Shown here one piece after another: positions 23,884 to 33,496 of a DNA stretch of 64,000 bases. The notes under the pieces are model-generated. The model ran no database searches. It had not been told where the DNA came from and saw only the letters and a list, made by a program, of their open reading frames with translations. The first letter of the stretch is position 1; the number at the start of each line of letters is the position of its first letter. The stretch is from Epiperipatus broadwayi (taxonomy: Eukaryota; Onychophora; Udeonychophora; Euonychophora; Peripatidae): assembly GCA_028023455.1 (NCBI GenBank), contig JAQFVV010000037.1:1738001-1802000 (forward strand), in the 5' to 3' direction. The position numbers and the translations under genes were made by a program.

Positions 23884-25380
23884 CTAGATAATAAATTCAA
23901 ACAATTTCAGAAGTGCACAAAAGAAATGTTTACATATTTTTGCCATATTACAAGTAAAATTCTTTATATCACTGTTGTCAATACCCCTTTTAACAATGGT
24001 AGTAACACCACTAATAGACAGTTGACAACTAGATAAAGCAGGTTTTATTTGGGACTGACTCATAGGTATACCACATCTAGAATAAGAGCAATTTTTAAGT
24101 CTTGGAGGTAGACCCTTCCTTTGTCTATAGCTTCGACTAAATATAGGATATTGGACATTAAAATTATTGAGAAGATATTCATTTCTCTCTTTTATGAGTT
24201 TTGGATTATTGTTATATACATGCTCAGTAATTTCAAGAGCAATGAGAGTCTCTGCAACCTCCTCAATGGTATAGCAGTTGGAAGCAATTAAAATGTGCTC
24301 AACAGACTTAGGGAAATTATGTTGCAAGATTTTCACTATCTGGTTTTCAGATAGAGGAAAGACTTAACATTTTTAATTTCACAGCCTGTCCTTGGACAAA
24401 CTGTGTAAAAATCCTTTATGTGGGCTATATTTTTCTTAGGAAACCTGATAATGAATGTTATCTTGTTTATCACTTCCCCAAAATGATGAAAGCATAAGAT
24501 GCTTAAAATCACCATGAGTAATAGGCTTATAAAAAAGAGATTGCTTCCAGTACTTTGCAGCTGCATATAAGTGTTTGCAAGCACTAGCCAATTTCTCCCT
24601 TTCCACCATATAACATGAAAATAACTTTTCTAAATTATGGAGGTATTCAATAGGATGCTTTGCAGGTTCACCTCTAAAAGGGCTTAATAGAAATAAATGT
24701 AAGTGTAAGAGAGCCCATATTATTGCTGTTTTCATCTAACACTTCCTTAACTTGCCTCAATTCTGGCATAGCAGTAAGACAAGACTATTGCCTTAACTAA
24801 TGTGTTGTTAGGAGTATTTCCTGTTTAGGGTACTTATCAAATGGATTAGTTGTCATAACATCTGTCTTACTTCCTATTTCCCTAATCTGATAGTTTTGCT
24901 CAGCCTTACAGCTATCCATTCTTTCACAAATATCTTGTATTTTTGACTCAATGTCCCTAGGATTCCAAACTTCTGACATATATCTTTTTTTCTTTAAATT
25001 TTACCCATTCCTGGTTAACCTCACATTGAAGTCTTTCAACCTGTTTTAAAGGTTCAATCTCCTTTTGCACCTCTTGTATTGTTTCATCTAAAACTAAATT
25101 CATTTTATTCTCTATCATAATGCTATTCTGAACCATTGCTGATTCTATCTTCTTACATTCATCATCCATTCCCACACACCAATCACGAATATGCTAAATA
25201 TTAATCTGCACTTCAAAATTGCTAGCTTTCATTCTTTCCCAAACTATCTTCAGAGTTTTATCTAATTTACAATATCACATTCTAGCTCTTTTAACTCTCT
25301 ACCTTTAAATTTCACTAATTGTTTATGGATTGATTCATCCACTGACTCTAAATTTTACCTGGAGTCCTGAGAGCCCCTGA
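23884..25380 (-). pseudogene. Gag-like coding region with coiled coil, no pol (frameshifted)
   Basis: Minus-strand frames in order. 25380-24797 is a Glu/Lys-rich segment likely to form coiled coil (runs such as I-Q-E-V-Q-K-E-I-E-P-L). 24735-24436 is a Gag capsid-like segment (F-R-G-E-P-A-K-H-P-I-E-Y-L-H-N-L-E, then A-C-K-H-L-Y-A-A-A-K-Y-W) matching the pattern of Ty3/Gypsy Gag in the gag at 49.1-49.7 kb (V-E-H-L-K-S-L-E-R-Y, then Y-H-H-L-E-K-H-A-E-T-W-W). 24336-23884 continues with N-F-P-K-S-V-E-H-I-L-I-A-S-N and T-I-E-E-V-A-E-T-L, also Gag-like, and ends in a Cys-containing tail without a clear CCHC knuckle. There are at least three frame changes. No protease or RT follows: about 110 bp downstream the 3.15-kb repeat begins. 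Confidence 0.65.
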
Positions 25381-25963
25381 ACAAAAATTTAGACGTTCAA
25401 TTGAGTTTGTACAGACTCAGTAAGCAGTACACTTATGGTTCTCAGACCATTCAATCCACCATTTTTTTCTGATTTAAATAAGGTACTAATTTTTTTCTAT
25501 TATAAAATTTGGATTTTTTTATGAAGGTTTTTGTAAAATACAATTTTTAATTTTTTTAGTTTTTTTTTGTTTTTTAGATTTAATGACCGTAAATCATGTT
25601 TCACGATCGATTGCATTCATTTTACCACTTGATATTTACATTTACCCATTGAAGGGCATTTCTAAGCCTCTTATTTTAGAATCTCAATTTTAAAAAAAAT
25701 TAGAAGAAGGAAAGTTAAAAAAAGAATTATATCAAAAAGGAAAAAAAGATTACTGTTATTTTTAGTCTCCATAATAATCACATTTGATGCATTCATAAGT
25801 GGATTCAAATTGATGCTAACATTTAGCCAGGATTCTGTGAGTATTGAATTAGTTTTATTATTATTATTTTTATTATTATTATTGTTTTCTATAATGAAAT
25901 GTATATAGAAATAATATATATATATATATGTTAAAACGAAGATTTGCACAGGTTAAATATATA
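25381..25963. other. AT-rich spacer
   Basis: Between the gag relic and the Penelope-like element. Trinucleotide-like ATT runs at 25857-25885 and (AT)n at 25914-25929. No gene. Confidence 0.4.
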
Positions 25964-26101
25964 AATACATATTTTGCGGGTTCATCCATGTTAAAAACTT
26001 TTAATAAACTTTTAATATTAATATACTGACGTTTTGACTTGGTCACACAAGCCATCCACAGAGTTATAAAAGGTAGAAAGATGGTTGTAGAGGTGCTACA
26101 A

Positions 26102-27322
26102 TCACTGATTTGAATAAGATGTTAAAATTCCACCAATAGCAAAAATGTTAAATTTAGTACTGTTTTTTAAAAAAATCTTTCCAAATAGGAGGAAGTTTGC
26201 ATGTATCATCTCGCTTATTGATACAATCTGGCCTTTTAAGTATCTCAATGGCTTCTCTAATTTTGCATTGGTAGAGATTATCACATCTGGATATGATCCT
26301 GGCACTAGAAAAATCAATTTTATGACCTGAATCCATAGTATGGAGTGAGAGTGCTGATGATGATGAGTGTTGTTTAACTGCATTAGCATGCTTATCTCTC
26401 CTAACACTGATGTGACGATTACTCATACCTATGTAAGAAGCTTTACAATTTTTACATGAGATTTGATAGACACCATGAGATTCAAGAGGGATTGAATATT
26501 GCTGATCTTTTGATGAGCAGAAAATGCTGTATCTATATTATAGCATTTTAATATATATATATACTGTCTGAAGTTCCTTTTACATATGGAACACAAATCC
26601 TAATAGCTGATTTATCATCTTTTTGTTTCCTATTTTGTCTATTTTGGGCTTGAAATAAGGCTTTTTTTATAAATTTGTAATTATAACTATTTGCTAATAA
26701 AACACTATTAATATGATTTATTTATTCTTTCAGATGTGTCTCATCTGAAAGGTTAATTGCTCTATTTAAAAGAGTTTTGGCTACAGAAACTATCTGAGTT
26801 GGGTGATGATGAAAATGGAAATGCAAATATCTGTCTGTGTGTGTATCCTTTCTGTAAATAGAAAAAGATAAACTATTTGGTGTTCTGGTGACTAGAACAT
26901 CAAGAAAAGGGAGTTTTTCATCAGACTCTGTCTCCATTGTACATTTAATATGAGGATGCATATTATTTAAATATAAGAAAAAATCAACTAATTTATTTTT
27001 TCCATGTTGCCATATGACAAAAGTGTCATCTATGTATCTGAGCCAAATGAGAGGTTTTAAAGATGATGATTCTAAAGCACGAGTTTCTATATATTTCATG
27101 AATAAATCAGCTATTACTCCTGAGATAGGTGAGCCCATAGGAGTACCAAAAACTTGTCTGTAATGCTGTCCATTGTATACAAAATATGTATTTAAGAGAC
27201 AATGTTTAATCAAAACAATAATATAGTCTGGTAAATTGCAACATTGTGAGATTATATTTAAAGCTTCATCAATTGGAATGTTTGTAAACAAAGACACGAC
27301 ATCAAAACTGACCAGAATAGGT
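26102..27322 (-). pseudogene. Penelope-like RT and GIY-YIG, minus copy
   Basis: 27297-26722 encodes RT palm and thumb: S-L-F-T-N-I-P, G-T-P-M-G-S-P-I-S-G-V-I-A-D-L, the catalytic R-Y-I-D-D-T-F-V-I, then L-P-F-L-D-V-L-V-T-R. These motifs are characteristic of Penelope-like RTs. After a frame break the GIY-YIG part follows at about 26490-26154, read in two overlapping frames (26426-26154 and 26407-26102). Fingers and the N-terminal part are lost at the dimer junction. The enzyme would copy the element RNA and the nuclease would nick target DNA. This copy is inactive because of frameshifts. Confidence 0.8.
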
Positions 27323-28650
27323 TCTTCAACTCATATTTTAGCCAGATACTTATCGGATTTCATTAAACCTACAATCCCATCTATTAAATCATATATTAAA
27401 AACTCTCTTCATTTTATTTCTGTTTTAAAAAGTTTAAAAATTAATGCTAATGACATTCTGGTCAGTTTTGATGTCATGTCTTTGTTTACAAACATTCCAA
27501 TTGATGAAGCTTTAAATATAATCTCACAATATTGCAATTTACCAGACCATATTATTGCTTTGATTAAACATTGTCTCTTAAATACATATTTTGTATACAA
27601 TGGACAACATTACAGACAAGATTTTGGTACTCCTATGGGCTCACCTATCTCAGGAGTAATAGCTGATTTATTCATGGAATATATAGAAACTCGTGCTTTA
27701 GAATCATTATCTTTAAAACCTCTCATTTGGCTCAGATACATAGATGACACTTTTGTCATATGGCAACATGGAAAAAATAAATTAGATGATTTTTTCTTAC
27801 ATTTAAATAATATGCATCCTCATATTAAATTTACAATGGAGACAGAGTCTGATGAAAAACTCCCTTTTCTTGATGTTCTAGTCACCAGAACACCAAATAG
27901 TTTATCTTTTTCTATTTACAGAAAGGATACAAACACAGACAGATATTTGCATTTCCATTCTCATCATCGCCCAACTCAGATAGTTTCTGTAGCCAAAACT
28001 CTTTTAAATAGAGCAATTAACCTTTCAGATGAGACACATCTGAAAGAAGAAATAAATCATATTAATAGTGTTTTATTAGCAAATAGTTATAATTACAAAT
28101 TTATAAAAAAAAGCCTTATTTCAAGCCCAAAATAGACAAAATAGGAAACAAAAAGATGATAAATCAGCTATTAGGATTTGTGTTCCATATATAAAAGGAA
28201 CTACAGACAGTATCGGACGTATATTAAAATGCTATAATATAGATACAGCATTTTCTGCTCATCAAAAAATCAGCAATATAATAATCAAGCCTAAGGATTC
28301 AATCCCTCTTGAATCTCATGGTGTCTATCAAATCTCATGTAAAAATTGTAAAGCTTCTTACATAGGTATGAGTAATTGTTGCATCAGTGTTAGGAGATAT
28401 AAGCATGCTAATGCAGTTAAACAACACTCATCATCATCAGCACTCTCACTCCATACTATGGATTCAGGTCATAAAATTGATTTTTATAGTGCCAGAATCA
28501 TATCCAGATGTGATAATCTCTACCAATGCGAAATTAGAGAAGCCATTGAGATACTTAAAAGGCCAGATTGTATCAATAAGCGAGATGATACATGCAAACT
28601 TCCTCCTATTTGGAAAGATTTTTTATTTTTGCTATTGGTGGAATTTTAAC
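27323..28650 (+). pseudogene. Penelope-like RT and GIY-YIG, plus copy
   Basis: 27323-28135 is open and encodes most of the RT: a start of the S-x-T-H-I-L-A-R-Y-L type (conserved in the Penelope family), D-V-M-S-L-F-T-N-I-P, M-G-S-P-I-S-G-V-I-A-D-L-F-M-E, R-Y-I-D-D-T-F-V-I-W and L-P-F-L-D-V-L. A run of 8 A at about 28106-28113, where the minus copy has 7, shifts the frame and gives a stop at 28133-28135. In the restored frame the domain linker and the GIY-YIG nuclease follow (G-V-Y-Q-I-S-C-x-x-C ... S-Y-I-G-M, then an Arg and a Glu-containing helix) to about 28620. The longest frame starts at 27236, but its first 29 codons are antisense to the other copy, so no true start exists. Confidence 0.85.
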
Positions 28651-28704
28651 ATTTTATTCAAATCAGTGATTGTAGAGCCTCTACAACCGTCTTTCTACCT
28701 TTTA

Positions 28705-28750
28705 TAACTCTGTGGATGGCTTGTGTGACCAAGTCGAAACATCAGTACAT
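28705..28750 (+). ncRNA. Hammerhead-like 3'-end motif of Penelope-like element 1
   Basis: CTGTGGATGG, a CTTG...CAAG hairpin and GTCGAAACATC follow one another at 28709-28743; the mirror copy on the minus strand is at 26028-26062. The order CTGA-like box, hairpin, CGAAAC-GTC is that of minimal hammerhead ribozymes reported in Penelope-like elements. The first box departs from CTGATGA, so activity is doubtful. Confidence 0.35.
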
Positions 28751-28796
28751 TAATATTAAAAGTTTTTAACACGGATGAACCCGCAAAATATGTATT

Positions 28797-29205
28797 TTAT
28801 ATATATATGATAGAATACATTTGAATAATATAAAAACATTTATTTGATATTATTTTTCTCACCTAGTTTTAGAAACTCTTTTTTTATATACGATAGAATT
28901 TTAGCTAAAAATACATTTGAATGATGTAAAAACTTTTTTTTGAATTAGTTTGGTGACCTTGTTTTTATTACTTTTTTTTTATATATAAATGTAGAAATAA
29001 TATATATATATGACAAAATACATTTGAATAATATAAAAATATTTTTTTGATATTTTTCTGACCTAGTTTATAACTCTTTTTTAATATATATACACATACA
29101 AAACAATATATACACGATAGAATTATATATATATGCAGAAAAGAATATATATAAGATAGAATTTGATATATATATATATATATGTAGAAAACAATATATA
29201 TATAT
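28797..29205. repeat. AT-rich simple-sequence spacer
   Basis: Repeated ATATATGATAGAAT / TGTAGAAAACAATATAT phrases with (AT)n tracts. It forms the target into which the LTR at 29206 inserted; the same phrase resumes at 30879. Confidence 0.6.
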
Positions 29206-30878
29206 TGTGATGATCGCACATACTGCGGTCACACATATAGATATTTAACATTTAACGAATGTTAAATATTGTGCTTGGGTTATTAAAAAGTAAGTTAAAA
29301 AAATTTACAAAACAAAGAAATGTTTAATTAAAAAAGAGAGGGAATTAGAATCTAAAAGATTCTTATCTTTTGCCCTTCAAAGTTCAGATTGTAAAAAGAA
29401 TAGAAATATTAAGGTTAGAAATCTCAATATCATGTGTTTAGTGTAAGATAAAAAAAAATGAGAATGGAAAATAGAAACTTAATAATGTAAAAGAAAGCAA
29501 TAGTTGGGGAGTTTAAATAAAAATAAGTAAAATTTAGAATGCAACGGAAAGATCTGTTCTTAAAATTACACATTTTGACGAAAATGAAATGCATGTGTGA
29601 ATGTATGAATAAAGAGAGTAAGGTTTATTTCATGTCAAAATGAAATAATTTTATTAAAGAAAATGATTGAGAAATAAATGTAAAATATTATATTATAAAA
29701 TTATATTAAATTAAAAGTAATTTTGTATAAGTTGTTGAAAGCATTTTTTAAAGTAAAAGGTGTGAAAGAAAAATACAGTGGGAGATCAAGATAAGGAAGG
29801 AATTTGGAAAATAAAGGACATTAATTAATGAATTGGAAAACAGTATTGGTCGAGACTTCAGTGAGGACACTGCTCTGATAAGAAGCAGAGAAATATAATA
29901 GAAAGCAGACATGAAAAGTTAAATTTTGGGAACATGAAAACAAATGATAACATAAGGGAAGCTTCGAGGATGTGTGGCTAAGGGCCAGTCGCGATCGCTG
30001 GTCGATCCAGACTTCCGTGCTACTGCCGACATAGTGCCTGCTGAAGAGTTTGTTTTTGCCTTGCCTTGATGCCCACAATACGGAGGAGTTTCAACAATCA
30101 AATCTAACCGAAGAGTGACCGTTCCCTACTAAAGAAGTGGGAAAAATTCCACGGGACGGTCAGCAAGATGCCAAGTTTATTCGAAGACTTTACAACCTAG
30201 GTAATTATGAACAAGACATTTTATATAACTTATGTGCACATACCATTTAAATTTAATTGCAATTGCCAATCCCACATATAATGAGATAGACGTTAATTAG
30301 ACTCCTTTGAATATTTGGAATGACTATAAAGGGACACTTTATTTTCAAAGATTGCAATCATTTATAATATAATCTTCTATTGTATTTTATTTATTTGTTG
30401 TAGTATTATAACATAATCTGTTTTTTTATATTGAGTGTTTATAATTTACAGTGTTTCTTTTACTATAATTTAGTGTATTAAATATGTTTTATTTATGTAA
30501 AATCTGTTTCGTCTCTTTCTTCGCCACTTCCAAAAAATGATATAATCTTAGGGTTGGGAATAATTATTATGCATTTGAGTACTTAATTAACACATGAAGT
30601 TAGTAGTGCAGTATTTGATCCCATTAAATTTATAATTATCCAAGCACTAACTCTTTTAAATCTTACAGCAGTCGGGAGAAGGTTGACCGGGAAATATAAC
30701 CTGGGACTATACCCGTATAGCATACAGGTTCGGTCAAGTGTGGATATAGACTCGTTTATGTCCGTATTTTCTCTCTGCTTGTGGTAGCAGAGAGTGGGCG
30801 ATCTTGAATTATAAGAATTCCCCATTATATCTATATAAAAGGGAAGTTTAAGCTTTCGATCGTCAGGTTTCCATTACA
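29206..30878. repeat. Solo LTR, 1.67 kb
   Basis: Starts TGTGATGATCGCAC and ends CCATTACA (TG...CA). Flanked on both sides by ATAT and by the same AT-rich phrase (ATATATGATAGAATTT occurs before and after), which suggests a clean insertion. It contains a GC-richer core around 29960-30180 and a TATA-like TATATAAAA at 30832-30840, only about 40 bp from the end, so orientation is uncertain. The first 28 bp can pair (TGTGA...TCACA), like the hairpin at the start of the unit at 3199. No coding region. The four-base flank could be chance in an AT repeat. Confidence 0.65.
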
Positions 30879-31714
30879 ATATATATGATAGAATTTTAGA
30901 CAATACATTTAAATGATATAAAATCATGCACACCCACACTCATCATATTCCCTCAGCCATCTACTCTCATATTTCATCTCCCACACACATATATAATCAG
31001 TGCTCATAATAAATTTGTTTATTTTGATATTTATTGATTTTTTTTGTTCATTTTATCTTGGAGAAATTTTTGTTTGATATTTATTTTTTGAGTACATTTT
31101 ATTTACTTGAAAAGAATACACATTTTAGGTCACACATCATTTTTCACTAATATAATATAATAAAAGTAATATATAATAATAATATAATATACTATACATT
31201 ACATTACAATTTACTAAAGTCCTCAACATCTTGTAAATTATTCCTGTTATTTTTTCCCCATTAAAAACCAAACATATTTCTAACAGATACATGCATGCAA
31301 GGACAACCAAACTTTCTAGCATATACTCTGTTGCAAAAGTAGAACATCTGGGGCAGCTAGTAAAAATGGAAATTACCAATCACACTGTTTTTGTAATTTT
31401 TGCATAGGAAAATCACCTCAGGTAAGACATATTATATGTCATTTTTTTTCAGCATTTTGAGATGCATGTGATGAAGCTATCTATGAAATTGTAATTTTAA
31501 GTTATACCTTTCAAAATTGAGAATTTGTGAACCAATGTAAAAATAAACATGTTTAAAAATGTAAAAAAATCTCATTTTTTTAATTTTTTTTGGTAATGAC
31601 TATTTTATCAGCTTTATTACATTCTTTCATATTTGCACTTTCTAAAAATGTATATATATATATTTATTGTAATTAATTAATTCAAAGAGTTAAATTCTCA
31701 TTTTTTACTTTCAT
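30879..31714. other. AT-rich spacer
   Basis: Contains a short relative of the 19430-20105 foldback arm (30938-31005) and AT-rich simple sequence. An 80-codon minus frame at 31137-31379 shows no recognisable domain and is not called. Confidence 0.4.
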
Positions 31715-32400
31715 TCATCTTATGGATTCATCAATAGATTGTTCTAATTTTACTTCTATTTTTCCAGTTGACTCCACAAAATTATTTTCCAATAACTCCA
31801 AGGACTTTTCCACATTTTCTTTAAAACAATATATTTCTTGTTTAGATTCTGTTATTTCTTCTCTTATATACATTACTGATTTCACTAATTTACTTTCAAC
31901 CCCTTCTAACTCATTTTTCATCTTTTCAGATGACTCTACTACTAATCTCTTCATCTCTTTGGACAACTCTGCTGCCATTCTATCCATCTTATTTTCTAAT
32001 CTCTCCATCTTTTCAGATGATTCTGCTGAATCCACTGCTAATCTATCTTATTTGTTGATTCTACAATCTTATTTTCTAATTTCTCTATCTTTTTGAATGA
32101 CTCTGCTGCTAATTTCTCTAGCTTACTTTCCATCTTTTTGGATGACTCTGCTGCTAATCTGGATGACACTGCTGCTAATTTCACTAGTTTCCCATCTTTT
32201 TAGATGACTCTGCTGCTAATCTATCCATCTTATTCATCATCATTTGAAATAAAATGTTTGGATATACTGGTTCTGAAGCACCAGCTACAGTTTCAATCCT
32301 TTTAGTGGGTTCTAGAGTAAATACTTACTGTTGATCTATAAACACAGATTCCAAAATAGACATTTGTGAATCATTGATCTCCTGTAAATCAGGAGTCCAG
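31715..32400 (-). pseudogene. Coiled-coil, Gag N-terminus-like coding remnant with repeats
   Basis: The open part (32035-31715, 106 residues) is almost pure Glu/Lys/Ser/Leu/Met heptads (S-E-K-M-E-R-L-E-N-K-M-D-R-M-A-A-E-L) and is predicted by eye to be a long coiled coil. Upstream, 32245-32040, the same phrase L-A-A-E-S-S-K-K-M recurs at least three times in shifting frames, a tandem coding repeat. Further upstream a non-repetitive lead reads through one stop. The end (S-I-D-E-S-I-R) resembles S-V-D-E-S-I-H in the gag-like region at about 25330, suggesting the two are parts or relatives of one Gag. Its position downstream of the primer-binding-like motif at 33063 fits a gag start. The family is not proven. 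Confidence 0.5.
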
Positions 32401-33062
32401 GATAATCTATTGTATCAAAAAATTTCTTTAAAACTTTTTATGTATTATCTTTAACCTCTTCTATAATGAGCAACTTATTTATTTAAGATTTTAATATTCC
32501 TGTCCTTTAAAACACTGCTCACAACCCCTACCAACCTATATCATCAAAGAAACTCAGCATCTAGTATACCAAAAAAATTATAATAATAACCCTACTCAGT
32601 TATCTCATAATAATATTCTTTGCCTTTTGTTTTGTATCATCATTCCCAAAATCACTATGTAAATTCAAATCTATCATGATACTGAATAAATTGACATCAC
32701 CTTATATCATTATATAACAATCATAATAAAATAATAAAGTGTTGTGTTATGACCAATTCATGCACTCTGAGTCAATTCTACAAACAGTTTATATTCACTA
32801 TGTTGTTAAATTCCATAGCAATTTTAATCACACTTGTAGCATAATGTCTGGATCTTTAAAAATCATACTTACCAAAACATTCTGATCACACCAAAATTTG
32901 ATCAATAAATAATGCCCAAGATTTGGCCAATAAGTTAAGCCAATACATTGCTGGCACTAAATATTGACACCTAATGGCAACTAATGAGACTCTACACACA
33001 ATGAATCAAGATACATATTGGGCAAGCCAATGATTGTATCCAATGGATTCAAACATTGTGCA
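32401..33062. other. Putative leader of the gag-like region
   Basis: Non-coding AT-rich DNA. GGCAC/TTGGC-containing phrases recur between 32930 and 33180 (GCTGGCACTAAATATTGACA, GTGTGCCAATGATTACAATA, TAATGTGCCAGTG). No gene. Confidence 0.35.
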
Positions 33063-33085
33063 CCATGTTGGGTGCCAAAAACTGT
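33063..33085 (-). promoter_or_regulatory. Primer-binding-site-like motif
   Basis: The minus strand reads GTTACAGTTTTTGGCACCCA followed by ACATGG. A TTACA end, a short spacer and TGGCACCCAAC resemble the LTR end and tRNA primer-binding site of many retroelements (TGGCGCCCAAC type). The LTR-like repeat in this element, however, ends at 33187, 100 bp away, so either the boundary in copy 1 has decayed or the motif is coincidental. Confidence 0.4.
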
Positions 33086-33186
33086 AACCTGCCTATTGGT
33101 CAACAAAAAAATTGTGTGCCAATGATTACAATATTATAAGTGATCCAATATCTGACCAGTATTAGGTCAATAATGTGCCAGTGAAA

Positions 33187-33496
33187 TGTAACTTTCCAGC
33201 TTCATGTACTACTGCTATTTACCTGATAATTTGAAGAATAACAAATATAATAAAAAATTACAAAATGTTTTCATATTTATCTTTATATCTCAGGATTATA
33301 ATTATGTTAATATATCTCAATCCAGGCACAGTTAAGTTAAGCAAGAGGATTCTTTTTACTGCTACTTAATGTGCCCATACACCAGCATACAAGAAGACAT
33401 TATAGTTTAGATTATGGTTTGGCCATATATCTAGCTATGATATTAAGATGATATACTTTGTGAACAATATAACATCACCCGTAATCTAATTGATAT
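33187..33496 (-). repeat. 3.15-kb repeat, copy 2, terminal part
   Basis: Matches 20621-20932 from TGTAACTTTC up to the phrase TAATTGATAT, where a 4.9-kb insertion interrupts it. The repeat resumes at 38401/38405. Confidence 0.8.

Larger units (their letters stand above)
25964..28796. mobile_element. Penelope-like element 1: head-to-head inverted dimer
   Basis: Two 5'-truncated copies of one Penelope-like element are joined head to head at about 27322/27323. The minus copy runs 27322 to 25964 and the plus copy 27323 to 28796, so both 3' ends face outward and the outer 1.3 kb form inverted repeats. Each carries RT then GIY-YIG endonuclease. Both outer ends read (inward) ATACATATTTTGCGGGTTCA. 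The copies are close in sequence (few differences per 100 bp), so the dimer is fairly recent. Partial, inverted and tandem arrangements are known for Penelope-like elements. No target duplication can be fixed in the AT-rich flanks. Confidence 0.85.

Noticed and set aside
27236-27322. First part of the 299-codon frame as the RT N-terminus
   Set aside because: It is antisense to the neighbouring inverted copy, so the frame is a fusion across the dimer junction.
31137-31379. 80-codon minus frame with a Cys-x2-Cys pair
   Set aside because: No further zinc ligands and no similarity to the LINE or Gag segments in the window.
31722-32096. Plus-strand 124-codon frame
   Set aside because: Antisense of the coiled-coil coding relic; Ser/Phe/Leu-rich composition mirrors the Glu/Lys/Ser repeats of the minus strand.
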